Assembly: GCF_017874615.1 (NCBI RefSeq)
Contig: NZ_JAGIKV010000011.1
Span: 124,001 to 188,000 of the forward strand
DNA length: 64,000 nt
Reading direction: 5' to 3'
From: Paenibacillus xylanexedens
Lineage (GTDB): Bacteria; Bacillota; Bacilli; Paenibacillales; Paenibacillaceae
Shown here piece after piece: positions 34,994-45,829 of this stretch (position 1 is the first letter of the stretch; each line of letters opens with the position of its first letter). Made by a program: the position numbers and the translations under genes. Under the pieces are notes generated by a model. That model ran no database searches, had not been told where the DNA came from, and saw nothing but the letters and a program-made list of their open reading frames with translations.

Positions 34994-36295
34994 CTATTTC
35001 TGTACGCGAAATCCGCAATAATCCAAAATCAGTTCACTAAAGAGCATGTTGGACCATGAAAACCATGGACGTGTATATTCATGTGGATTGTTGGCCGAAA
35101 AACCTTCATGGGTCAGTCCGGTATCCGCATCCGTCTTATGGATGAGCTGAAGCAATCGTAGTTTTTCATTGCGATCCTCTGTAGTCAGCCCCTGCATCGA
35201 TAACGCGATATGCCAGATGTACCCTTCCGGTGTATGCGGACTACCGATTCCTGCTGCTGCTGTTCCCTCATAAAAATACGGGTTGTTCTTGGATAAAATG
35301 AAACGGCGTGTATTCTGATACACCTCGTCGTTCTCCTCGACATATCCGAGATAAGGTAAAGACAGCAGGCTTGGCACATTGGCATCATCCATCAGATTGT
35401 GATTGCCTTTCCCATCCGTTTCGTATGCATATATGGTTCCATATTCCGGATGTTCAACGGTGCCATAATCCTGAATACCTTTGTTGATCTCTTCCTCCAA
35501 CTGCTGAGCAGTCGCTGCCAGCGTTTCATCCTCCAACACAGCTTCAGCAATTTCCTGAAGATATCGAAGCGCCACAACAGCGAACATATTGGATGGAATC
35601 AGATATCCATATTCACAGCGATCGTCGCTGGGACGGAATCCCGACCAGGTCATACCTGTATAGGCTGTTTCAGTACCTCGCCCCTCTCGGCTAAGCGTAT
35701 CGGTCTCGGGAGCATCCAGACGTTGGAACGTGTAGGGTGATTTCGTCTCATGATGCTGTTCCACTTGCCATAACTGCATGATGATCTCGGCTGCTTTGCG
35801 GAACGTATCGTTGAATTGAGTTGTTCTGCCCGTGTTCTTCCACAAGAGATAACTGAGCTGAATCGGATAAGCCAGAGAGTCGATCTCATACTTCCGTTCC
35901 CAGATCCAATCATTCATCTGCGTCAGGTCTTCCTGATGTCCTTGTCCACTCTCCGTCTCATTAAAAGCGTTTGCATAAGGGTCCAGGAGAATATAATTCA
36001 GTTGCCGTTCAACCAGTCCAGCGATCATGTCTGCGATATCTTCATCCTCTGAAGCGAGAACAAGATAAGGTCTGACCTGAGCGGCAGAATCACGTAACCA
36101 CATGGCAGGGATATCTCCCGTAATCACAAAAGTTGTTCCATCTTCTTTGGGCTGAATTGTGGTCGCCATCGTATTGGTAAAACAATTTTTGAACATTTGG
36201 TTGAGTTCCGGATAATCCGGCATACGTTTGTTAACCTGATCAATCATGTCGTATATCGAGGGGGAAATTTCTTGATCATCTCTGGGTGTCAGCAT
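34994..36295 (-). CDS. GH125 metal-independent alpha-mannosidase
   Basis: The 433-aa enzyme matches GH125 (former DUF1237): ITGDIPAMWLRDSAAQVRPYL near the start, and the ETAYTGMTWSGFRPSDDRCEYGYLIPSNMF segment containing catalytic acids. It is inverting, metal-free and exo-acting, releasing mannose from alpha-1,6 linkages. It carries no signal peptide and acts inside the cell. AAGGAGG is six bases before the ATG. As the first gene after the regulator, it is followed by the sugar importer and GH38, so the operon covers uptake and stepwise removal of alpha-linked mannose. Confidence 0.94.
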   Translation of the reverse strand: MLTPRDDQEISPSIYDMIDQVNKRMPDYPELNQMFKNCFTNTMATTIQPKEDGTTFVITGDIPAMWLRDSAAQVRPYLVLASEDEDIADMIAGLVERQLNYILLDPYANAFNETESGQGHQEDLTQMNDWIWERKYEIDSLAYPIQLSYLLWKNTGRTTQFNDTFRKAAEIIMQLWQVEQHHETKSPYTFQRLDAPETDTLSREGRGTETAYTGMTWSGFRPSDDRCEYGYLIPSNMFAVVALRYLQEIAEAVLEDETLAATAQQLEEEINKGIQDYGTVEHPEYGTIYAYETDGKGNHNLMDDANVPSLLSLPYLGYVEENDEVYQNTRRFILSKNNPYFYEGTAAAGIGSPHTPEGYIWHIALSMQGLTTEDRNEKLRLLQLIHKTDADTGLTHEGFSANNPHEYTRPWFSWSNMLFSELILDYCGFRVQK

Positions 36296-36346
36296 GTTGT
36301 CCTCCTTATGTAATCCAGTTTGTTAACCGCTTTCATCATCCTAAAA

Positions 36347-36400
36347 CTAATATAATGTTATGTCAATATATTTATTTGTATATTAGTATGTTATTTTAAT
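36347..36400. promoter_or_regulatory. Shared TATGTTAT-type motifs upstream of GH125 and of the regulator gene
   Basis: Two related elements sit here, CTAATATAATGTTATGTCA at 36347-36365 and TATTAGTATGTTATTTTA at 36381-36398. A third copy, CCTAATATATCATGTTAT, lies at 37726-37743 in front of the GntR-LacI hybrid gene. They share the pattern TAATA...ATGTTAT and are candidate operators for that regulator. The region is very AT-rich, so chance similarity cannot be excluded. Confidence 0.35.
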
Positions 36401-36470
36401 TTGAAGACACCAAATAATATACCATTTAAAGCAATTCTCCCCATTTTATCCGCACTAAAAAGAGGCCTCG

Positions 36471-36497
36471 TTTATACGAAGCCCCTGATTGAACACA
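36471..36497 (-). terminator. Terminator after the GntR-LacI regulator
   Basis: An imperfect GC-rich stem (AGGGGCTTCGT against ACGAGGCCTCT) with a four-base loop is followed by TTTTT on the minus strand, 22 bases after the regulator stop. Confidence 0.7.
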
Positions 36498-36518
36498 ATG
36501 AATATTAAGTTGTTATAA

Positions 36519-37682
36519 TTAACCCTTTTGTTTCACCATACTCGTTGACTTACCCTTCACCAATCGGGCAGGCAAAACAACCCTGTTCACTGCCATTTCG
36601 TTGTTCTGCATACTTTGAAGCACCATCTCGAATGCTTGTTTTCCCATATCAAACTGGCTTTGTCTCATATGTGTTACACGGCTTCCTTCGGCAGCGTTTG
36701 GACTATCAAAGCAAATGATGGACACATCTTCCGGAATTCTCAGACCAAGCCGATCCGCTGCCTGTTCTGCAAGTAAAGCAATATGATACTCCGCAGCAAA
36801 GAGTGCAGTAATCTGTGGGTACTTCTGTAAATGTTCCACCAGTGTCTCGACATCACGGACCTCGACTTGAGGATCAAACACACTTGGCAGTGTCGAAAGA
36901 AAAGATTCTAACCACAGTTCCCTGTTCACCAACACCCCTTGATCATTATGAGCCTCAATGATTCCTTCAATTCTTTCTTCAATCGGTGTGGTGTTAGCTG
37001 GAGGCTGTGTCAGAAAACCGATATGTCGGTGACCGAGATCGAACAAATAATTCATCCCTTCTCGCGCCGCGCCTACATTATCCGTACTGACTGATGAAGC
37101 CGGAATGCCTTTCAAATACCGATCAATCAGGACAAACGGGAATTTGTTAACGACCAGTTTAAGAATCTCATCGCTGAAATATTCACCCTGTGCCGGGAAA
37201 ATAATCAATCCATCCACACCCAGTTCCAGAAGTTCCTGAATGCTCTGTTCCTCCTGCTCGGGAATCCCGAAGGAGCGTCTAAGTACGAGAAAACAATCAT
37301 GCTCTCGCGAAGCTTCTTCCATACCATATAACAGTTCTGTACCATACATATCACTGAAGTTAGTGATGACCAGACCAATGAGCAGTTTCTTCTCTGAATC
37401 TTTAACCGCAGCACGCGGAGCAGGTCTGTTAGGTCTTTCTTGTAACATATCTGCCGTATCAGCAACAAAAGAACCCCGTCCCGGCTGACGAACAATTAAT
37501 TGCTCACTCGCCAGCATCTCAAGTGCTTTTTTAGTTGTAATCCGGCTCACTCCGAATTCATCACATAATTCCTTCTCCGAAGGAACACGCTCACCCACTT
37601 GATATTGATGAAGCTGTATCCGTTCACGCAAGGATTCAAAGATCTGTTCATACATCGGCTTGGATGCCGAATCTTTCCCCAA
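36519..37682 (-). CDS. GntR-LacI hybrid sugar-responsive regulator (AraR-like)
   Basis: The 387-aa protein joins a GntR winged helix (about 5-70, with VPSEKELCDEFGVSRITTKKALEMLASEQLIVRQPGRGSFV) to a LacI/GalR-type periplasmic-binding-like domain (about 100-380, starting LLIGLVITNFSDMYGTELLYGMEEA). This layout is that of AraR, which represses sugar-utilisation genes until the sugar binds. The TTG start at 37682 is preferred: GGAGGTG is eight bases before it, whereas an ATG at 37697 has no site. It is likely to control the adjacent mannoside operon. Confidence 0.92.
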   Translation of the reverse strand: MGKDSASKPMYEQIFESLRERIQLHQYQVGERVPSEKELCDEFGVSRITTKKALEMLASEQLIVRQPGRGSFVADTADMLQERPNRPAPRAAVKDSEKKLLIGLVITNFSDMYGTELLYGMEEASREHDCFLVLRRSFGIPEQEEQSIQELLELGVDGLIIFPAQGEYFSDEILKLVVNKFPFVLIDRYLKGIPASSVSTDNVGAAREGMNYLFDLGHRHIGFLTQPPANTTPIEERIEGIIEAHNDQGVLVNRELWLESFLSTLPSVFDPQVEVRDVETLVEHLQKYPQITALFAAEYHIALLAEQAADRLGLRIPEDVSIICFDSPNAAEGSRVTHMRQSQFDMGKQAFEMVLQSMQNNEMAVNRVVLPARLVKGKSTSMVKQKG

Positions 37683-37861
37683 TACAAGCACCTCCATAAA
37701 TACCCATACTTCTCATGTTCTACATCCTAATATATCATGTTATATCATTAATGTGAAGAAAGGAGACAACTCACCTGCTGTCATATGAGAGCAAAAGAAA
37801 GAGCACCCCAATGGATGCTTCATTAATCTTAGGCGTCAGATGTGAATCGAGATACAACAAA

Positions 37862-37897
37862 AAGCCGACAAGCCCTGATACCTCGGCTTATCGGCTT
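37862..37897 (-). terminator. Terminator after the subtilase gene
   Basis: A two-part stem, AAGCCGA/TCGGCTT plus AAGCC/GGCTT, is followed by TTTTTG on the minus strand. It lies 52 bases past the subtilase stop codon. Confidence 0.88.
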
Positions 37898-37948
37898 CTT
37901 GCTTAGATGATCAAAATGCAGTTATCGTCCATGTCACACTTTGCATAA

Positions 37949-40900
37949 TTAAGGTTGCAGACTCTCAGCGGACGGTGGACCTACTTCTGTTTCAGTCTCT
38001 TCAGGGCTCGAATCTGGTTCTGGAACGGATTGTTCTTGTGCTGCGCTGACGAACAATCGTCCAGCTGCTTCAGCCTCTACTTTGTTGCCTGCTGCATCCT
38101 GAGCGCGAATCACAATGACTCCACCATCCAGAACAAGGGATGAAGGTGTTGTGTACGTACCCGTGTAACGACCAGGTTCAGTCTCCACCAATGGAATCTC
38201 TCCTGCCCCTTGGGCATTCAGATTCAAAGGTAACTGAATACGGAAAGATGCTTGCAGACCAGGTTTACTGTCAAATGAAACGGTAACACTCTCCCCTGAT
38301 GTGATTCGAACATCCTCAGCCGGAGTAATATTCGTAAGTTCTGGCAACGCCGTTTCCACATAGACGGTGCGGGTTACGGTTGTTTTGTTACCAGCGATAT
38401 CGGTTGCTGTAATGGTAATTGTGTTCTCGCCTTCATTGACCAATACACGGTGACTGAAACTTCTGTCTTTACCCACTTGTACGGTTTGTCCGTTAACGGT
38501 TACCTTATCGAGGAATTGTTCCACGACATTACCCGTTACGTGAACCACTTCTGCATTGATGCGATCCCCTTGAGCTGGCGTGAGAATCGTTAACTGTGGT
38601 TTGGTCTGATCCAGAATAATGACAACGGGGAGTGAACGGTCGGTTGTTTTTCCGTCCACCACTGCCTCCGCAGTAATCGCATTAATGCCAGAACGGAGCT
38701 TCACACCGTATGAGAACTTCCCATTTGCTACCGTTGTTGTACCTGCCAGATCCTTGCCGTTGTAAAACTTGATCTGGGCGCCGGATGCTGGAGACGTTCC
38801 CGACACGGTGAAGGTTGACTGATTCGTATACGTGTTCGCAGGGGCTGTGAGCACAGGTGCATTTACCGGATATCTCACAACTGCACGAATCATGTAGTTA
38901 CCTTCTTCTGCAGGTGAAGTGCTCCATGCGCCACCTACTCGCTGCCAGCTTCGACCTGCATTCGTACCATTCTCATCAGTAGCCAGTCCCGGAGCACCAG
39001 TTCCAGCTACACTCTGAACATACACGATATAGAAGTCGCCCGTTACAATGACCGGTTCCGGGAATTCAACGGTTGTCCATTGATCGTTACGAAGTGCAGT
39101 ACCGTCAAATGGTCCAGCCAGTTGTCGTCCCGGAGCTCCGCCCGCACCCGATGCATCATATACGGCATATTGGAACGCTGTGCCTCCAGGTACAGGCCAT
39201 TCGGTGTTCCAGAATCGGAACGATGCACCTGTCAGTTGAGCGGTCTCCAGCTCTGGTGTCATTCGAACTGCCCAAGCGTTATCCGCAGCGTTAAAAGCTC
39301 GTGCGTTCTCTGCTGTTCCATCATCATAAGCAATTTCCCCTGGGAAACCGATGAATGGTTTCAAGGCAACATTTGCCTCTGCTGTCCCATTACCAGGTAC
39401 AGTTACAGTTACGGTTTTACTGTAATAATCCGCAGCCCGGATGGACAGGGTATAACTTCCTTCCAATACCTGAATATCGAAGCTACCATCTGAACCTGTG
39501 CGAACTTCACCTACCTTGGCATCTTCCACCACGAGAACGGAAGCATCAGCCAGTGGTTGTCCTGTCCGCTCATCCGTTACTACACCTTCAATCTGTCCAT
39601 GCGGGATTGCCTCCAGATTAAAGTTGGCTTTGGCACCATTGCCATCCGTGATCGTTACCTGCTGTGTTCGAGGATAATATCCATATGCTTCAGCTTTTAA
39701 CGTGTAATCACCTGCTACGTGTGTGAAGCTGTACTTGCCTGTAGCCGAATCCGTCTTCACCGAACGTCCGGTCTCCAGTACGGTAACCGTTGCACTTGCA
39801 GGCAGGCTTTGTGGATTAACCGAACCTGTTTCTGGTTTTTCGACTTCCGGTTGTTGCTGTTTCGTTTTGTTAAATTCCGCTTTGTCTGTCCGCGAAATTT
39901 TGTACCATGGATTATCATAGGACGGTTTTGGTTTGTCATTGTTAAGCACAACCGCACTGTCCTCCGTTACCGTCTCCGCAGCAACTCCCAGTACACGAAA
40001 ATCATCAATAAACCACCCTGTCTTCACAACACTGTTATCTGAGGTCAGTCGGAACCGGAATTGAACTTCGTTACCGGTAAGTGCATCCAGATCATAAAAT
40101 ACGGGTGTCCATTGTTTACCGTTTGTACTATGTGAGAATTTGCCCAGTTCTGACCATGTGGTTCCACCATCCTTGGTGACTTCCACATACCCGAAGTCAT
40201 ATCCACTCTCAATCTCGTACCAATGATTAAACGTGAGTGTTCCTTCGGACACATCCGTCAAATCAATGACCGGAGATACGAGTGAATAGTTGGAACCACT
40301 CTCGTACGTATTGTCGAGATCAGTCGCCCAGACATTCGGTGGAGAAACCGCGCTGGCAGGTCCCGTTACCGGAATACCGCGTTCCCACTCATCTTTGGTT
40401 CCTGAATGAGTCCAGCCATTGTCATCACTGCCATCGAAATGATCGATGTAGATATCCTGAGGCACCTCTACTGTAATGGAGACCTCGTTCGATTTGTCAC
40501 TTTCATTACCACTATAATCAAGTGCTGCAACGGTATAGTAATAGGTCGAATCTGTCACTGTAGCCGTATCTGTAAACGTTGTTCCTGTTGCAGTTCCAAT
40601 GGATTCATAACCTGCACCTGCGGTTGTGGAGCGATATACGATATAGGATTCGAGATCCTCATCGCTCGGACCAGTCCAGCTCAAGGCTACGTTGCCCAGA
40701 ATATCAGCGGTTGCAGACAATCCGGCAGGAGCGCCCGGAGCAATCTCATCCAGTTCTTCTACAGCGAAATCATCAATGTACCAGCCAGCCTTTTGCAATG
40801 AATTATCGCTTGTCAGATTGAACTTGATGAACACCTGCTGTCCCGCATATTCGCGAAGATCCACATATTGTGTCTTCCAATTGCCACCTGTACCCGTGAA

Positions 40901-43195
40901 AGTTAACAGCTCTTCGAACACATAATCGCTATCCTCGGAAGCAATGTATACCTTGCCGAAGTCGATGTTATTCTCCAGATCATACCAGTGCTTGAAGGAT
41001 AATAACGCCCCTTCCGGACTCTCGGTGAGATCAATTGGTGGCGCAAGCAGATATGCATTGCTATTCGCCACATAAGTCCCTTGCAGATTGGTTGCAATTA
41101 CCTTGTCACCGGAGTATGCACTTCCAGGACCACTGCTTGGTGCTCCCCATACCCAGGTACTTCCGGTTCCGCCAGTCGTGAAGCCCAGCTGATCTTCTTC
41201 AAAATCCTGAAGGTATCCTGGCTGAACACCATTGGATACAGCCACTTTATATACCTGACTTTCGAATCCGTTGTTACCGTAGTCGTTCACGCGGATATAA
41301 TACTCTACACCTTGCGGTTCAATAAGAAAAGCAGGGATTGTCGCTGTATACGTCCCATCTTTGTTATCTCCAGCAATCCGGTTCATCGGTAGATAAACGT
41401 ACTGGTTGGTACCTGTCGTTTTGGCAAAAGCCTCAACAGAGACTACCGCGACGTTATCTGTCACATGAGCGGTTAATGGTATATCGATGCCTGTAAAGGC
41501 AGAATTAACAGGGGTATGTGCCAGTACCGGCTCTTCCAGATCATCTCCGGCCGTAACCACTCTGCCGGATACTGTGCCGATCCCTTCGAGTACAGAACCC
41601 ACAGCATCGAGGGCATTAATAATGCCGTGACCGTAGCCGTTATTAGGAGATGTCGGATATTGACTATCCGTTCTCGGCGTGGCTGTATCTGTAATGATCT
41701 GCTCCAGCTGATCCACCGTAAGGGAATGATTGGCCTGAAGCAGCAGTGCAGCAAGTGCAGTTGTATGCGGGCCTGCCATGGATGTTCCGTTCCAGCCTCC
41801 CTCATATACTCCGCCCGGAACTGATGAACGGATATTCACACCAGGTGCAGATACTTCCGGTTTGATCTCACCATACGGGGATGGACCCAGCAGCGAGAAC
41901 GAAGCCAGGTTTCCGTTGATATCGGTTGCTCCTGTAGCAAAACTTTCAGGATAGTTCGCCGGGTTAGCAACAGAACCAGGTCCGCCCGGGTTACCCAGTC
42001 TCACATTTCCTGCGGAGAATTCCGGGAAAATCTGAGCATCACGCCAGGCTTGCACCATCGGTCGGAACCACTCATCCAGTCCTGCTCCTCCGCCCCATGA
42101 ATTGTTCACGACATCCGGTGCAAGTTCAGGATGCAGATTGCCTTCCGCATCCACCGGAGCAATCAACCACTGTCCGCCATCCAGAATAATGGCATCTGTT
42201 GTTTCCGGATTGAATATCCGTACACCAATCCACTTCGCACCGGGAGCAACCCCGATCTGGTTGGTACCATTTGCTTCGGAGCCAACCATCGTACCCATCG
42301 TGTGCGTACCATGCCCGTCTCCGTCCGCAGGAAGTGAAGCATTACTGTGCGGATCATACCAGCTCAGTTCGGGATCAACGATATTGCCCGAAGCATCCAG
42401 TCCCCGCCATTTGCTGCGAAGCGCCGGGTGGGTATAATCCACACCACTGTCCAGATTGGCAACAACAATCCCTGTTCCATCGATGCCCCGATCCCATACG
42501 GCTGGCGCATTGATGTAATCCAGATTCCATTCCACGTTTTCTGTCGCAAGCTTGTCTTTTGCAGCAGGCTCTTTGTCTTTGACTCCGACTGAAGAGTCTT
42601 TAGCTGGCGTTTGGACAGCATCTTTGCCTGATGCCGCATTCGCCGGTTCTTTACTCACTTCAGCTTTCTGTAAGTATCTCGTCTCATTCGGTAGAATCTT
42701 CTCCACCTCAGGCAGCAGCGCAATCTGTTCCATGACTTCTTTGGTACTCGTTACTGCCAGTGAATTGACGATAAAATAGCTTTTATATTCTTTGACCTTG
42801 CCCAGGTCAACTTCCTTTTCCAGATAAGTTTCCAATGGATATTGTGTACGCGAGGCCGTTTCTCGCAGAGAGCTGACGACCGAATTCCGAACGGACAGCT
42901 TTGTGGCTGAAGCCGTTTGTTTGGCGATGGTCGCCTTTTCAAGGGCCTGTTTGGAGACTGCTGCTGTATCCACCTGTTCCTTCATTTTCACCAGATAGGT
43001 CACATATTCACTACCATCAAATTCTTTGGTTAACTTGGCGTTTACTTTGGACTCCGTAACTTTGGCAAGTCCAGATTTCATATCCAATTTGGATGATGTG
43101 GAGTTTTCAGCTGAAACCGGATGAATGATCGAAAATGCAAGGAGAAGCGAGAGCCCCATGGAGATGGGCTTGCGTAACCGATTAATCTTTATCAA
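37949..43195 (-). CDS. Large secreted multidomain subtilisin-like protease (bacillopeptidase F type)
   Basis: The 1,748-aa protein has a signal peptide (cut near residue 29, PVSA/EN), an I9-type propeptide (about 55-175) and an S8 catalytic domain (about 220-535). The catalytic triad is Asp249 in NLDSGVDYTHP, His295 in GDGHGTHTMG and Ser472 in NGTSMAGPH. It continues with two MAM/immune-inhibitor-like domains separated by a fibronectin type III domain (about 650-1065), two carboxypeptidase-regulatory-like domains (about 1125-1280), a further beta-sandwich region and bacterial Ig-like repeats (about 1440-1640), ending in an acidic Pro-rich tail. It lacks an LPxTG anchor. The TTG start at 43195 follows AAAGGAG. 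It is probably an extracellular scavenging protease, longer than the 1.4-kb-residue Bacillus Bpr. Confidence 0.95.
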   Translation of the reverse strand: MIKINRLRKPISMGLSLLLAFSIIHPVSAENSTSSKLDMKSGLAKVTESKVNAKLTKEFDGSEYVTYLVKMKEQVDTAAVSKQALEKATIAKQTASATKLSVRNSVVSSLRETASRTQYPLETYLEKEVDLGKVKEYKSYFIVNSLAVTSTKEVMEQIALLPEVEKILPNETRYLQKAEVSKEPANAASGKDAVQTPAKDSSVGVKDKEPAAKDKLATENVEWNLDYINAPAVWDRGIDGTGIVVANLDSGVDYTHPALRSKWRGLDASGNIVDPELSWYDPHSNASLPADGDGHGTHTMGTMVGSEANGTNQIGVAPGAKWIGVRIFNPETTDAIILDGGQWLIAPVDAEGNLHPELAPDVVNNSWGGGAGLDEWFRPMVQAWRDAQIFPEFSAGNVRLGNPGGPGSVANPANYPESFATGATDINGNLASFSLLGPSPYGEIKPEVSAPGVNIRSSVPGGVYEGGWNGTSMAGPHTTALAALLLQANHSLTVDQLEQIITDTATPRTDSQYPTSPNNGYGHGIINALDAVGSVLEGIGTVSGRVVTAGDDLEEPVLAHTPVNSAFTGIDIPLTAHVTDNVAVVSVEAFAKTTGTNQYVYLPMNRIAGDNKDGTYTATIPAFLIEPQGVEYYIRVNDYGNNGFESQVYKVAVSNGVQPGYLQDFEEDQLGFTTGGTGSTWVWGAPSSGPGSAYSGDKVIATNLQGTYVANSNAYLLAPPIDLTESPEGALLSFKHWYDLENNIDFGKVYIASEDSDYVFEELLTFTGTGGNWKTQYVDLREYAGQQVFIKFNLTSDNSLQKAGWYIDDFAVEELDEIAPGAPAGLSATADILGNVALSWTGPSDEDLESYIVYRSTTAGAGYESIGTATGTTFTDTATVTDSTYYYTVAALDYSGNESDKSNEVSITVEVPQDIYIDHFDGSDDNGWTHSGTKDEWERGIPVTGPASAVSPPNVWATDLDNTYESGSNYSLVSPVIDLTDVSEGTLTFNHWYEIESGYDFGYVEVTKDGGTTWSELGKFSHSTNGKQWTPVFYDLDALTGNEVQFRFRLTSDNSVVKTGWFIDDFRVLGVAAETVTEDSAVVLNNDKPKPSYDNPWYKISRTDKAEFNKTKQQQPEVEKPETGSVNPQSLPASATVTVLETGRSVKTDSATGKYSFTHVAGDYTLKAEAYGYYPRTQQVTITDGNGAKANFNLEAIPHGQIEGVVTDERTGQPLADASVLVVEDAKVGEVRTGSDGSFDIQVLEGSYTLSIRAADYYSKTVTVTVPGNGTAEANVALKPFIGFPGEIAYDDGTAENARAFNAADNAWAVRMTPELETAQLTGASFRFWNTEWPVPGGTAFQYAVYDASGAGGAPGRQLAGPFDGTALRNDQWTTVEFPEPVIVTGDFYIVYVQSVAGTGAPGLATDENGTNAGRSWQRVGGAWSTSPAEEGNYMIRAVVRYPVNAPVLTAPANTYTNQSTFTVSGTSPASGAQIKFYNGKDLAGTTTVANGKFSYGVKLRSGINAITAEAVVDGKTTDRSLPVVIILDQTKPQLTILTPAQGDRINAEVVHVTGNVVEQFLDKVTVNGQTVQVGKDRSFSHRVLVNEGENTITITATDIAGNKTTVTRTVYVETALPELTNITPAEDVRITSGESVTVSFDSKPGLQASFRIQLPLNLNAQGAGEIPLVETEPGRYTGTYTTPSSLVLDGGVIVIRAQDAAGNKVEAEAAGRLFVSAAQEQSVPEPDSSPEETETEVGPPSAESLQP

Positions 43196-43222
43196 ACTTT
43201 TCCACTCCTTTTACCCGGTTTT

Positions 43223-43312
43223 TTAATTTAGTCTGGTACATATGCCCTTCTCTGCAGAATAACACGGTAAAATAACCTTTATTGCGTACGAAATAGATAC
43301 CCTGGATTTCAC
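43223..43312 (-). CDS. Possible leader peptide before the subtilase gene, 29 aa
   Basis: A 29-codon frame (GTG start, begins MKSRVSISYA, ends CTRLN) lies 27 bases before the subtilase TTG. The leader carries a very strong AAAGGAGGTGAGG site about eleven bases before this GTG; eight bases after the site there is also an ATG followed directly by a TGA. A near-perfect ribosome binding site with so little coding after it suggests a translated leader or a standby element controlling the protease. No hairpin of terminator type was found between the two. This is suggestive rather than established. Confidence 0.4.
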   Translation of the reverse strand: MKSRVSISYAIKVILPCYSAEKGICTRLN

Positions 43313-43835
43313 ATAAAGCCTCACCTCCTTTACAGGTCTGGTTAGGGAACAATATGAGTCAGAAGAGATAACAGATCAGTCTATGTTTTTTTACTTGGAA
43401 GTTTAGGAGATTGAATGAAACGGATTAAACCATGTGAGTGAATAGTGTGGGTGTTGAATCATGCAATGAGAGTGAATGTCTATAAGCATTCATGTGGAAG
43501 GGTAATCTGGAGCGTTAGCAGAACGCTTGCTAAGGAGTGGTGGATATGACTTTCGATCGTGATACGAGTGAGTAGTTCAACATTTCAATTACATATAATA
43601 GTCGATTAGGAATTTAATTGGATTTTATTGGTATAGTATAAATTCATTATTCGATATATACAAGCACTTTATTGAAAAATATAGAAAATAAGTCTATTTA
43701 ATGCTTTTATGTGTCTCATGTCGCTTACGTATTTCAGCTTATCTTTCGTATTCATGCATCATTTTGATGGATAATAGCTTATATTAGTTCTATATAACCA
43801 AGACCTTTCACTCAAAATTTCAAATCAAGAAAAAG
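43313..43835. other. Non-coding interval between subtilase and exosporium collagen genes
   Basis: About 520 AT-rich bases without a supportable gene. It must contain the promoter of the subtilase gene. A small hairpin AGCGTT/AACGCT occurs near 43511-43527. Two very short frames with fair ribosome sites (8 and 9 codons, plus strand) are seen, but nothing supports them as genes. Confidence 0.5.
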
Positions 43836-43863
43836 AACGACATGAGAACTCTCATGTCGTTCA
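43836..43863 (-). terminator. Terminator after the collagen-like gene
   Basis: A perfect 13-bp stem GAACGACATGAGA/TCTCATGTCGTTC with a two-base loop, followed by CTTTTTCTT on the minus strand, lies 20 bases after the stop. Confidence 0.92.
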
Positions 43864-43882
43864 TCTCAAAATTTATATCTCA

Positions 43883-45511
<1,629 letters not shown>

Positions 45512-45829
45512 TCAATTATTCCGTAACGGGCGAACATCACTGGTTTGATCTAAACAGTATATTAGCCACAACGAATTTCGTGATTATTTTTTCATGTGAT
45601 TGTATTAGCATTCTGACCCGAATATTTCTATTCACGAGTGGACATACATCCACTTACCTTGTGTTGTTCAGGCTATTTGACGTACTGGCAACGTCCAGGA
45701 ATGTTGTTTTGATAGGAGTAAGACTTTTAGCAGACCTGTGCGAATGAACGGTCCCTCCCTTCGTTCCTTTAATATATTGGAGAGATGATATTCGATTGGT
45801 TCTCAATCCAGGGAAGGGGAGTAACGGAC

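Noticed and set aside
36321..36336. A cre-like element upstream of GH125
   Set aside because: As a full CcpA site it needs an extra base in the right half, so it was kept only as a side remark and not as a feature.
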